Source: Acinetobacter sp. ANC 4648 (lineage in GTDB: Bacteria; Pseudomonadota; Gammaproteobacteria; Pseudomonadales; Moraxellaceae). From it: a stretch of 64,000 nucleotides of DNA. Made by a program: the position numbers and the translations under genes. The notes beneath the pieces were generated by a model that did not search any database, was not told where the DNA came from, and saw only the letters and a list, made by a program, of their open reading frames with translations. The stretch covers positions 124,001-188,000 of the forward strand of contig NZ_NEGI01000006.1 in assembly GCF_002135345.1 (NCBI RefSeq), written 5' to 3'. Shown here piece by piece: positions 52,349 to 61,159 of this stretch (position 1 is the first letter of the stretch; every line of letters begins with the position of its first letter).

Positions 52349-54211
52349 TTATACACCGAAATAACGTGATGCAATCTGATAGGTAAGGAATGACATTAAA
52401 TAAGCCAAACCAAATAAATATGCGGTCATACCCGTAACAATTTTCAACGAGCCTGTTTCACGTTTGACTGTCGCTAAAGTCGCTAAACAATGCGGTGCAT
52501 AGATAAACCAAACCAATAACGATAGCCCCGTTGCCAATGACCACCCCGTACCATCCGCACTAATTAAATGTGATAACCCTTGTGCAATCGCATCATCATT
52601 GGTTGCAGATAAAGCATATACCGTGCCTAAAGCAGCGACGACAACTTCACGTGCAGCCATCGCAGGAATCAGTGCAATACAGATTTGCCAATTAAAGCCA
52701 ATTGGTGCAAAAATCGGTTGCATGATATGCCCAAGCATCCCTGCAAAACTATAATCAATCGCAGGTAATGTAGCCTGATCAGGAGCCTGCGGGAAAGTAC
52801 ATAGGAACCACAACAAAATAGATAAGGCGAAGATGATGCCACCAACACGCTTTAAGAAAATTTTGGCACGATCCAACAACCCAATCCAAATACTTTTAAT
52901 ATCTGGAATACGATAACTCGGCAATTCCATCAGTAATGCATGTTGTGATTTATCTTTTTGGAAAAATTTTAAGACAAATGCCACTAACAATGCACTCACG
53001 ATACCTGCCATATACAGACCAAAGAGGACTAAACCTTGCAGATTTAGAATTCCCCAGACTGTTGTTGATGGAATAAAGGCTGCAATTAAAAGTGCATAAA
53101 CTGGTAAGCGTGCCGAACAAGTCATCAAAGGTGCAACCAGTATCGTCACTAAACGATCTCGTGGATCACTAATACTCCGAGTCGCCATTACCCCTGGAAC
53201 TGCACACGCAAAACTTGAGAGTAAAGGAATGAAAGCACGACCACTGAGTCCTGCTTTAAACATCAACTTATCCAGCAAAAATGCCGCCCGTGGTAAATAA
53301 CCTGACTCTTCTAATACCAAAATAAAAAAGAATAGAATCAAAATTTGCGGCAAGAACACAAGCACACTTCCCGCTCCAGCAATAATGCCATCCACCACCA
53401 AACTATTTAGTAAGGGATGTGTAATATGTGCGCCAATCAACTCACCCAAATGACCAAATAAAGCTTCAATTCCATCCATAAAAGGTGCGGCCCAAGAAAA
53501 TACTGCTTGGAACACTACAAACATCATTACCGCAAGACTAACTAAGCCAAAAACTGGATGTAAAAATATTTTATCGAGGAAATCTGTGCGTTTATCTTCA
53601 TGATTCACAAAGTTCACAACATCTTTAAGAATTTGATCCACTTTTTGATGGTTCGAACCCTGAGTTCCGATATCACTTAACTCTGTATCTGGCGTTCTGA
53701 ACTTACCTTGATCTAGGGCAGCAATTAAATTTTCAATTCCTGAATTTTTGACCGCCACAGTCTCAACGACTGGAATGCCTAAACGCTGAGACAGTTTTTG
53801 AGTATTGATTTGCATGCCACGACGGCGTGCTTCATCCATCATATTAAGTACCAATAAAATTGGTTTACCTTGTGCAATGACTTCGAGCACTAAACCAAGA
53901 TGTAATTTTAAATTGGTTACATCCACGACACACAGAAAGGCATCTTGATGTTGTTCCTCTTTAATCTTACCCAACACCACATCACGAGTAATTTCTTCAT
54001 CTGGACTAGTTGCATTTAAACTATAAGTGCCTGGCAAGTCTAAGACCCGTACACTACGACCTGAGGGTAAATTAAAAATACCCGTCTTACGTTCAACAGT
54101 CACGCCTGCATAGTTCGCAACTTTTTGGCGTGTTCCAGTTAAATGATTGAATAAAGAGGTTTTACCGCAGTTTGGATTTCCTATCAAGGCAATACGTAAT
54201 GCATTACTCAT
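52349..54211 (-). CDS. feoB: Ferrous iron transporter FeoB
   Basis: The inner-membrane Fe2+ permease with a cytosolic G domain. 620 residues. G1 GNPNCGKTS, G3 DLPGTYSL, G4 LNMMDEA; two Gate repeats with conserved SFACAVPGVMATR. It is shorter than the E. coli protein, mostly for a shorter C-terminus. Its start overlaps the feoA stop by four bases. Confidence 0.95.
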   Translation of the reverse strand: MSNALRIALIGNPNCGKTSLFNHLTGTRQKVANYAGVTVERKTGIFNLPSGRSVRVLDLPGTYSLNATSPDEEITRDVVLGKIKEEQHQDAFLCVVDVTNLKLHLGLVLEVIAQGKPILLVLNMMDEARRRGMQINTQKLSQRLGIPVVETVAVKNSGIENLIAALDQGKFRTPDTELSDIGTQGSNHQKVDQILKDVVNFVNHEDKRTDFLDKIFLHPVFGLVSLAVMMFVVFQAVFSWAAPFMDGIEALFGHLGELIGAHITHPLLNSLVVDGIIAGAGSVLVFLPQILILFFFILVLEESGYLPRAAFLLDKLMFKAGLSGRAFIPLLSSFACAVPGVMATRSISDPRDRLVTILVAPLMTCSARLPVYALLIAAFIPSTTVWGILNLQGLVLFGLYMAGIVSALLVAFVLKFFQKDKSQHALLMELPSYRIPDIKSIWIGLLDRAKIFLKRVGGIIFALSILLWFLCTFPQAPDQATLPAIDYSFAGMLGHIMQPIFAPIGFNWQICIALIPAMAAREVVVAALGTVYALSATNDDAIAQGLSHLISADGTGWSLATGLSLLVWFIYAPHCLATLATVKRETGSLKIVTGMTAYLFGLAYLMSFLTYQIASRYFGV

Positions 54212-54489
54212 GCGGAAACTCCTACAGAAGTACGGATATTTTCAAGATTAATTTCAATTTTTTCAGCTTCAACTTTACGCAGTGCGAATCGGGTAAAACC
54301 CACTTGAATTAAAATAGGGTCACCGCCAAAAATACCTTTGGTAATCACCTGCACTGCTGTGCCTGGTACAAAACCTAATGTTTCCAAACGGCTCGCAATA
54401 AGATCGGGAGAACTCAAATTATCATCTGAAGTACGATTCACTTTGCTAATAATTGCAGTCTGCTTTACTTTCAATTCTGACAAACGCAT
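54208..54489 (-). CDS. feoA: Ferrous iron transport protein FeoA
   Basis: A 93-residue SH3-like protein required with FeoB for Fe2+ uptake. Conserved LSELKVKQTAII start, LGFVPGTAVQVITKG and FALRKVEAEKI segments. The open frame extends upstream, but the ATG at 54489 matches family starts. It heads the feoA-feoB-Cys-rich operon under a likely Fur site. Confidence 0.88.
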   Translation of the reverse strand: MRLSELKVKQTAIISKVNRTSDDNLSSPDLIASRLETLGFVPGTAVQVITKGIFGGDPILIQVGFTRFALRKVEAEKIEINLENIRTSVGVSA

Positions 54490-54525
54490 TGCATCTGACC
54501 CTAAAATAATTTCAAAACTAAATTT

Positions 54526-54581
54526 ATTATACATATAAATGAGAATAGTTACCAAGTAAGGTCTATTACAATTCTCATTTA
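54526..54581 (-). promoter_or_regulatory. feoA promoter with probable Fur operator
   Basis: Minus-strand TTGGTA (54550-54555) and TATAAT (54526-54531) are separated by 18 bases. Over the -35 and spacer lies TGAGAATAGTTACCA (54540-54554), matching 11 of 14 defined positions of the Fur 7-1-7 consensus. TAAATGAGAAT (54536-54546) and ATTCTCATTTA (54571-54581) also form an exact 11-bp inverted repeat 24 bases apart. This fits iron repression of feoAB. Confidence 0.65.
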
Positions 54582-54665
54582 GCTACCCGCATTTAGGTTT
54601 AGAGTTTTTTAATCTACATTTCAATGTTACATTCTTGAATTGTGCTGCCGAAGTCAAAATCATCC

Positions 54666-55583
54666 ATGCTGAATAAAAAACCTCGTACTCCTACAGCTGT
54701 CACTATTCCTGACAATTTAAGCTTTTTACAAAGTTTCAGAGATTATTTAATTGCACACACGGTCAGTCCGCATACCCGAAATGCATATTTATCCGACTTA
54801 ATTCAATGTAGTGAATGTAGTTCTGCTGCCTTACCAGACTGGACACATGATGAAATTTCTGATGTTTTAATTGCACTCACCAAACAAGGCAAAAGTCCAC
54901 GTTCTATTGCGCGTAGTTTATCTGCGCTACGCTCATTTTATAAATTTTTACGTGAACAAAAAATCCGCTTAGATAATCCTGTGGTCGCACATAAAACCCC
55001 AAAGCTCGGTCGTGCTTTACCTAAAGATTTATCAGAACAAGATGTAGACGCACTGATTCAAGCACCCGATATTACGAGCGCCTTGGGTTTAAGAGATCGT
55101 GCTATGTTGGAGGTTCTGTATGCTTGCGGATTACGCGTGACTGAGCTATTAAATTTACGACTAGATTTAATTAATCTCAAACAAGGCTATTTGCGTATTG
55201 TCGGTAAAGGCAATAAAGAACGGCTTGTCCCTTTGGGTGCAATGGCCTGTGAATGGGTTGAAAAATATTTAATAGAAGCACGTGCACAATTATATAAATC
55301 ATCCACGGATTATTTATTTTTAACCCAACATGGTGGGATTATGAGTCGACAGAATTTTTGGTATGCGATTAAACGTTATGCTCTACAAGCCAATGTTCAG
55401 ACTGAACTTTCTCCCCATACATTAAGACATGCTTTTGCAACACATTTGCTGAATCACGGCGCGGATTTACGCGTAGTACAAATGCTACTAGGTCATAGTG
55501 ATTTATCTACCACCCAAATTTATACGCATGTGGCACAAATCCGTATGCAAGAACTACATGCGCAACATCACCCCCGAGCTTAA
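54666..55583 (+). CDS. xerD: Tyrosine recombinase XerD
   Basis: Resolves chromosome dimers at dif with XerC, activated by FtsK. About 305 residues. Catalytic residues are seen: Arg in YACGLRVTEL, Lys in GKGNKER, HTLRH, His in LLGHSDLS and Tyr in TTQIYTH. The high similarity to XerD, not XerC, is clear in the tail (ATHLLNHGADLRVVQMLL). The ATG at 54666 is preferred; a GTG at 54642 adds eight codons. The gene order xerD-dsbC is shared with E. coli. It is divergent from feoA. Confidence 0.92.
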   Translation: MLNKKPRTPTAVTIPDNLSFLQSFRDYLIAHTVSPHTRNAYLSDLIQCSECSSAALPDWTHDEISDVLIALTKQGKSPRSIARSLSALRSFYKFLREQKIRLDNPVVAHKTPKLGRALPKDLSEQDVDALIQAPDITSALGLRDRAMLEVLYACGLRVTELLNLRLDLINLKQGYLRIVGKGNKERLVPLGAMACEWVEKYLIEARAQLYKSSTDYLFLTQHGGIMSRQNFWYAIKRYALQANVQTELSPHTLRHAFATHLLNHGADLRVVQMLLGHSDLSTTQIYTHVAQIRMQELHAQHHPRA

Positions 55584-55713
55584 ACAAGAATTGAGGAATC
55601 TTTGTATTTACGTCGCCAATTTACATCCCTTAATCAAGTTTTAACGAACTGAGCTTATTTTTTTGCTATTCTTAATCACTCAAAATAATGCTGAAAAACA
55701 GAAAGAGTTGTTT

Positions 55714-56529
55714 ATGCTATTGAATCGTTCGAAATTGATGATGGCTTGTATATTAAGCAGTGGGTTAGTATTGTCTGCGTGCTCAAAATCTCAAGATGCT
55801 AAAAAAGATGATGGCACATTAACAGCAACCGCACCTGCAACGGGCGAAGCATCAAACTTAACCGAGCGTAACTCTCAACAACGATTGATTCAAACTTTAC
55901 AAAAACATTTTAAAACTGCGGGAATTACTGCAAAAATTACCGATGTAAAACCCACTGAAGTTCCTAACTTATATTGGGTCAGTATGGAAGGTACTAATTC
56001 AGTTTATGCCACCAGTGATGGTAAATTTTTAATTCAAGGCGATGTAATTCGTTTGGGTGGTAACAAACTGACCAGTATTAGTGATAAGTTACAAAGCACT
56101 GAAAATAAAAAACACCTCTCTTCACTGAAAAAGGAAGATCTACTGGTTTATCCTGCGCAAGGTAAAACCAAGCATGTGATTTATGTCTTTACCGATGCCA
56201 GCTGCCCGTATTGCCACAAATTACATGAGCAAATTCCTGCAATCACTGCGAAAGGGATTGAAGTTCGCTACATTGCTTGGCCACGTGGCGAACAATTTAT
56301 GCCAGCGATGGAAAGTGTCTGGTGTAGTGCAAATCGTCAAACAGCATTTGACCAAGCAATTGCAGGTGTCCAACTACCTCCAGCAACGTGCAAAAATCCA
56401 GTTCGTGACCAATATCAACTCGGACTTAATATGGGCGTCAATGGCACACCAGCGATCTACAATGAAGCAGGCGAACATATTGGTGCATACATGACTGCGG
56501 AAGAGCTAGAGCAACGTTTAAATAACTAA
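55714..56529 (+). CDS. dsbC: Thiol:disulfide isomerase DsbC, lipoprotein form
   Basis: Periplasmic disulfide isomerase of about 271 residues. An N-terminal signal ends in LVLSAC, a lipobox, so it is predicted to be lipid-anchored, unlike the soluble E. coli DsbC. The catalytic CPYC is in DASCPYCHKL, with a later GTPAI cis-Pro loop. A second Cys pair (WCSANRQ and TCKNP) is conserved. The ATG at 55714 gives a normal signal peptide; the frame is open from 55663. It is followed by a palindromic terminator. Confidence 0.87.
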   Translation: MLLNRSKLMMACILSSGLVLSACSKSQDAKKDDGTLTATAPATGEASNLTERNSQQRLIQTLQKHFKTAGITAKITDVKPTEVPNLYWVSMEGTNSVYATSDGKFLIQGDVIRLGGNKLTSISDKLQSTENKKHLSSLKKEDLLVYPAQGKTKHVIYVFTDASCPYCHKLHEQIPAITAKGIEVRYIAWPRGEQFMPAMESVWCSANRQTAFDQAIAGVQLPPATCKNPVRDQYQLGLNMGVNGTPAIYNEAGEHIGAYMTAEELEQRLNN

Positions 56530-56572
56530 TTTTTATTGGTTAATTTACTATTTTTTATACAACAATATAAAG

Positions 56573-56605
56573 ATACGCCAGACTCTAGAGTCTGGCGTAT
56601 TTTTT
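56573..56605 (+). terminator. Terminator after dsbC with a perfect 28-bp palindrome
   Basis: ATACGCCAGACTCT is followed directly by its exact reverse complement, then TTTTT. The effective stem is very stable. Confidence 0.8.
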
Positions 56606-56654
56606 AGCTATGATCTAAGCTTAATATCATTTATATGCATAATTGGAGTGTGAC

Positions 56655-57959
56655 GTGAAACCAGTTCGTCTGGCAATACTCGGTCTTGGGACCGTAGGCG
56701 GTGGAGCCCTTAAACTATTACAAGAAAACGCTGCTGAAATTAGACGTCGCACCGGTCGTGAAATTGAAATTACCCATGTGGGCACACGTCGCCCACGTCC
56801 TGATTTAAATTTACCTGCAAGCGTGAAACAAAGTGCAGATTTACTTGAGATTGTACGTCAACCAGATGTTGATGTTGTAGTTGAAGTAATGGGTGGAATT
56901 CATCCTGCCTATGAAGTCATCATGGAAGCCATTAAGCACGGCAAACAAGTAGTCACTGCAAATAAAGCCTTGCTTGCTGAACATGGTAATGAATTGTTTA
57001 AAGCAGCAGATGATCACCACGTTCAAATTGCATATGAAGCTGCGGTAGCAGGTGGTATTCCTATTATCAAAGTAATTCGTGAAGGTTTGGCTGCTAATAA
57101 AATTGATTGGCTAGCAGGTATCATTAATGGTACTGGCAACTTTATTTTGACTGAGATGAGTGAAAAAGGTCGTGCCTTTGCTGATGTACTGCAAGAAGCT
57201 CAGGAACTAGGCTATGCCGAAGCTGATCCTACCTTTGATGTTGAAGGAATTGATGCTGCACACAAACTCACGATTCTTGCCTCATGTGCATTTGGTATTC
57301 CTTTACAATTTGACAAAGTTTATACCGAAGGCATAACCAAAATCACGGCACAAGATGTGAAATATGCAGAAGAGTTAGGCTATCGGATTAAGCATCTCGG
57401 TATTGCTCGCCGTACAACTCAAGGAATTGAACTACGTGTCCATCCGACCCTTATTCCTGAAGAAGAGTTAATTGCCAATGTAAACGGTGTAAAAAATGCA
57501 GTATTGGTGCAAGCCAATGCAGTGGGGCCAACTTTGTATTATGGCGCAGGTGCAGGTGCAGGCCCTACCGCCTCTGCTGTAGTTGCAGATGTGGTCGATA
57601 TTGTCCGTGATATCATTTATACCGAAGATGGTTCAGGCACCATTCCACAACTTGCGTTTGAAGCATTATCTGACTTAAATATTTTAAGCAGTGATGAAAT
57701 GACAACAGGCTACTATCTACGTTTAAATGCAGAAGACCAAACTGGCGTACTTGCCGATGTCACCACCATCTTAAGTCGTGTTGGTATCAGTATTGATGCC
57801 ATTCTGCAGCAACCACGCTTAAAAGATTTAATTCCGATTGTGATTTTGACCGATCCAATTGTGGAATCAAAAATGAATGAAGCCATTGCTCTAATTCAAG
57901 CCTTACCGGCTATTCATGGCGAAATCGTACGAATTCGTTTAGAATTGCTTGATAACTAA
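56655..57959 (+). CDS. hom: Homoserine dehydrogenase
   Basis: Reduces aspartate semialdehyde to homoserine. About 434 residues with an N-terminal NAD(P) site (ILGLGTVGGGALKLL), the catalytic domain (GIINGTGNFILTEM and Lys-containing ANKALLAEHG) and a C-terminal ACT domain (DQTGVLADVTTILSRVGISI). The GTG start at 56655 has GGAG six bases upstream. It is separate from the aspartokinase and is followed by thrC. Confidence 0.95.
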   Translation: MKPVRLAILGLGTVGGGALKLLQENAAEIRRRTGREIEITHVGTRRPRPDLNLPASVKQSADLLEIVRQPDVDVVVEVMGGIHPAYEVIMEAIKHGKQVVTANKALLAEHGNELFKAADDHHVQIAYEAAVAGGIPIIKVIREGLAANKIDWLAGIINGTGNFILTEMSEKGRAFADVLQEAQELGYAEADPTFDVEGIDAAHKLTILASCAFGIPLQFDKVYTEGITKITAQDVKYAEELGYRIKHLGIARRTTQGIELRVHPTLIPEEELIANVNGVKNAVLVQANAVGPTLYYGAGAGAGPTASAVVADVVDIVRDIIYTEDGSGTIPQLAFEALSDLNILSSDEMTTGYYLRLNAEDQTGVLADVTTILSRVGISIDAILQQPRLKDLIPIVILTDPIVESKMNEAIALIQALPAIHGEIVRIRLELLDN

Positions 57960-58009
57960 TCGGTTTGAGGGCTCAGCCCTCACCAGCTCTACTTAAATTG
58001 GAACACACC

Positions 58010-59149
58010 ATGTCTACTGCAAATCGCTATACAGGACTTGTTGATCGCTATCGTGACCGCTTACCAGTATCTAAAACTACACGTGCTATCTCTTTAAATG
58101 AAGGTAATACACCGCTCATTAAGCTAGATAATATTCCAGGTATTATTGGTAAAAATGTTGAAATTTATGTGAAGTATGAGGGCTTAAACCCAACTGGTTC
58201 ATTTAAAGACCGTGGTATGACCATGGCTGTAACCAAAGCCGTTGAAGATGGCTCTAAAGCGATTATCTGTGCCTCGACAGGGAATACATCTGCAGCTGCG
58301 GCGGCATATGCTGCACGTGCAGGCATCAAAGCATTTGTGTTAATCCCAGAAGGCAAAATTGCTATGGGTAAAATGGCACAAGCGATGATGTATGGTGCAA
58401 TCACTATGCAAATTCGTGGTAACTTCGATGACGGTATGCGTTTAGTGAAAGAAGTGGCCGATCAAGCACCGGTTACCATTGTAAACTCAATCAATCCATA
58501 CCGTTTACAAGGTCAAAAAACCATTGCTTACGAAATTGTAGAAGCACTCGGTCGCGCACCTGATTACCACTGCTTACCTGTTGGTAATGCTGGTAATATT
58601 ACAGCGCATTGGATGGGTTATACTGAAGCAGTTGCTAACCAACCGGTTGAAGAATTTGAAGCTGTGATTTATGACGCCGCAACGGATAAATTTTCAGGCC
58701 CAAATCCTGAAGGTCGTCCAATTATGGTCGGTTATCAAGCCTCTGGTGCAGCTCCATTCTTACGTGGTGGTCCAGTTGAACATCCTGAAACTATTGCAAC
58801 AGCAATTCGTATTGGTAATCCACAAAGCTTTAATCATGCCAAAGCTGTAGTCCGAGATTCAAATGGTTGGTTCGATGAATTAACTGATGCTGAAATCTTA
58901 GAAGCTCAACGCTTACTGTCTATGTACGAAGGTGTCTTTGTTGAACCTGCTTCTGCCGCGTCTATTGGTGGTGCAATTCGTGACATTAAAGCAGGTAAAA
59001 TTGCTGAAGGCTCAGTAATTGTATGTACCGTAACAGGTAATGGCTTAAAAGACCCTGACACAGCAATTAAGCAATGTGCTGATGCAGTTATGCTATCGAT
59101 TGATGCCACAATGAATCAAGTAAAAGAATCCATTCTTTCTAATATGTAA
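58010..59149 (+). CDS. thrC: Threonine synthase
   Basis: PLP enzyme converting O-phosphohomoserine to threonine. About 379 residues. The PLP Lys is in SFKDRGM, with the NEGNTPLI and STGNTSAAAAAYAARAG motifs. The start at 58010 has GGA seven bases upstream; the frame extends to 57965. It lies 50 bases after hom, so the two form a threonine operon. Confidence 0.95.
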   Translation: MSTANRYTGLVDRYRDRLPVSKTTRAISLNEGNTPLIKLDNIPGIIGKNVEIYVKYEGLNPTGSFKDRGMTMAVTKAVEDGSKAIICASTGNTSAAAAAYAARAGIKAFVLIPEGKIAMGKMAQAMMYGAITMQIRGNFDDGMRLVKEVADQAPVTIVNSINPYRLQGQKTIAYEIVEALGRAPDYHCLPVGNAGNITAHWMGYTEAVANQPVEEFEAVIYDAATDKFSGPNPEGRPIMVGYQASGAAPFLRGGPVEHPETIATAIRIGNPQSFNHAKAVVRDSNGWFDELTDAEILEAQRLLSMYEGVFVEPASAASIGGAIRDIKAGKIAEGSVIVCTVTGNGLKDPDTAIKQCADAVMLSIDATMNQVKESILSNM

Positions 59150-59163
59150 AATCTGATGAAAAT

Positions 59164-59192
59164 AAAAAAACCTGCATCATGCAGGTTTTTTT
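59164..59192. terminator. Bidirectional terminator after thrC
   Basis: AAAAAAACCTGCAT/ATGCAGGTTTTTTT around TC. Serves thrC (plus) and the pbpG gene (minus), whose stop is 14 bases away. Confidence 0.85.
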
Positions 59193-59205
59193 CAAATGAA
59201 TGTAA

Positions 59206-60261
59206 TTAAATACGTTTCGGTAAGTTACTGACCCAATTCAACAAATTGATTGCATCATTGGTACGTGCTTGAGAAGTACTTGCTCCAAGCAAGACTAAAA
59301 CTGCTGGACGATTATTCACAGTCGTATGCATTACTACACAGCGCCCTGCTTCATTAATATAACCCGTTTTAGAAATATTAATATTCCACCCACCATTACG
59401 TACTAAGGCATTGGTATTATTTGATTTTAACACTCGATAGCCTAAATTAAAATCATAATGTGCTGTGGTTGAAAATTGACGAATTAAACCATACTGCGAT
59501 GCTGTACTCACCAAAATCCCCAAATCACGTGCAGATGCAATATTATTCGGGTCTAAACCAGTTGATTCAACATAGTGCGTAGATGTCATTCCTAATTGAC
59601 GAGCTTTCGCATTCATCGCTGCGATAAATGCTGGACGTCCCCCTGGATAAGTACGTGCCAAAGCTGCAGCTGCTGGATTTTCAGACTTCATTAACGCCAC
59701 CAGTAACATTTCAGCCCGATTCATCGTATCGCCCGCTTTTAATGTTGAGCTGGAATTTTTACCGCCAGCACCAGCAAAATCAATTTGCTGTAAGGTAATG
59801 TCTTCTGACATATTCAAACGTGCATCTGCCGTGATTACCGCCGTCATGAGCTTGGTAATCGAAGCAATTGGTAATGCCAAATTAGTATTCTTGCTATACA
59901 GCACTTCACCCGTCTTCGCATCCATCACCAAGGCAGCACGTGCATTCACAGAAGGTTGGCTACCATATCTACTGCTATCCAAAATTTGTACAGATTTCGC
60001 AGTTGTAGTAATAGGCGTGTTATTAGCCTGACGAATAGTGGTGGTGAGTGTTGTTGAACCTTGAGGCGATATTTCCTCAGCATCATCGTCGAGTGAATCA
60101 TTATTTAACAATTGACTCGCATCAGATGATGACCAACTCATCGCAGCTTGAGCGGAATTCCCTGAAGGATTCATCACCAGATCTGCAAAACTTGTTGAAC
60201 TCAAACCGAGAAGTACAGATAAACCTAATCCCTGCATCAACATTTTTTTGGATTTTTTCAT
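59206..60261 (-). CDS. pbpG: D-alanyl-D-alanine endopeptidase (PBP7/8-like)
   Basis: A periplasmic low-molecular-weight penicillin-binding protein that cleaves peptidoglycan cross-links. 351 residues. Signal peptide (about 1-26, ending SFA), a Ser/Gln/Thr-rich spacer, then the catalytic SxxK (SITK), SxN (SEN) and KTG (SKTGYIN) motifs. No C-terminal amphipathic anchor is visible, as expected for PBP7. Confidence 0.88.
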   Translation of the reverse strand: MKKSKKMLMQGLGLSVLLGLSSTSFADLVMNPSGNSAQAAMSWSSSDASQLLNNDSLDDDAEEISPQGSTTLTTTIRQANNTPITTTAKSVQILDSSRYGSQPSVNARAALVMDAKTGEVLYSKNTNLALPIASITKLMTAVITADARLNMSEDITLQQIDFAGAGGKNSSSTLKAGDTMNRAEMLLVALMKSENPAAAALARTYPGGRPAFIAAMNAKARQLGMTSTHYVESTGLDPNNIASARDLGILVSTASQYGLIRQFSTTAHYDFNLGYRVLKSNNTNALVRNGGWNINISKTGYINEAGRCVVMHTTVNNRPAVLVLLGASTSQARTNDAINLLNWVSNLPKRI

Positions 60262-60493
60262 GGCAATTTTCTCATCTCAGGGAGGTTTTTAGCCATCTTG
60301 CTTATTACCTCAAATATGACTTACATTTACACCTAAACGTGATTAATATTACAACACATATTGAATCGCGCTATTGTGCACAAATATTTAGTGAACATTA
60401 AAGATAGCATTGCTAATTTCGTTATAACAATGCAAGTATTTTTTGCTTTATGTAACAAAAAAGTTGTTTATTAAAATATCCAAGGAGGCTGAT

Positions 60494-61129
60494 GTGATCA
60501 CGGTTCTAGTGGTAGATGACCATGAATTAGTACGTACTGGTATCTGTCGAATGTTAGAAGACCAAATTGACATACACGTTATCGGACAAGCCGAATCTGG
60601 CGAAGAAGCCATTACCTTGGTCAGACAATATCATCCCAATATCGTGTTATTAGATGTCAATATGCCAGGCATTGGCGGTGTGGAAACCACACGACGTTTA
60701 TTACAAACCGCCCCAGAAACCAAAGTCTTAGCGGTCAGTGGTTTAGCAGAAGAACCTTATCCATCTTTACTGTTAAAAGCAGGAGCACGCGGTTATATCA
60801 CCAAAGGTGCACCGATCTCTGAAATGGTTCGTGCCATTAAAAAAGTGATGCAAGGCGGAAAATATTTCAGTGCAGACATTGCTGAACAACTCGCCAGTTC
60901 GTATTTATCAGATACTCAACTCTCTCCTTTTGATGCACTGTCTGAACGTGAAATGCAAGTTGCGATGATGGTCGTAAATTGTATCAGTGCACAAGAAATT
61001 TCAGATAAACTCTTTGTCAGTGTCAAAACCGTCAATACTTATCGTTATCGTATTTTTGAAAAACTCAATCTAGATAGTGATGTCAAACTTACTCATCTCG
61101 CCATTCGTTATGGACTCATCAAACCGTAG
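60494..61129 (+). CDS. gacA: GacA/UvrY-like response regulator
   Basis: A 211-residue NarL/FixJ-family regulator. The receiver domain holds D8/D9, phospho-acceptor D54 (IVLLDVNMPG) and K near 105; the C-terminal LuxR-type HTH is LSEREMQVAMM...ISDKLFVSVKTVNTYRYRI. The receiver and the FDALSERE block match GacA closely. Its partner GacS is not in the window, and uvrC, which often follows gacA, is replaced by pilS here. The GTG start at 60494 follows AGGAGG five bases upstream; the open frame from 60443 is rejected. Confidence 0.87.
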   Translation: MITVLVVDDHELVRTGICRMLEDQIDIHVIGQAESGEEAITLVRQYHPNIVLLDVNMPGIGGVETTRRLLQTAPETKVLAVSGLAEEPYPSLLLKAGARGYITKGAPISEMVRAIKKVMQGGKYFSADIAEQLASSYLSDTQLSPFDALSEREMQVAMMVVNCISAQEISDKLFVSVKTVNTYRYRIFEKLNLDSDVKLTHLAIRYGLIKP

Positions 61130-61159
61130 ATTATTTCTCAATTTTTCAAGAGTACATAT

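Noticed and set aside
54642..54665. GTG start for xerD
   Set aside because: Adds eight residues before a region that is already variable and has no clear SD; the ATG at 54666 is kept, with low certainty.
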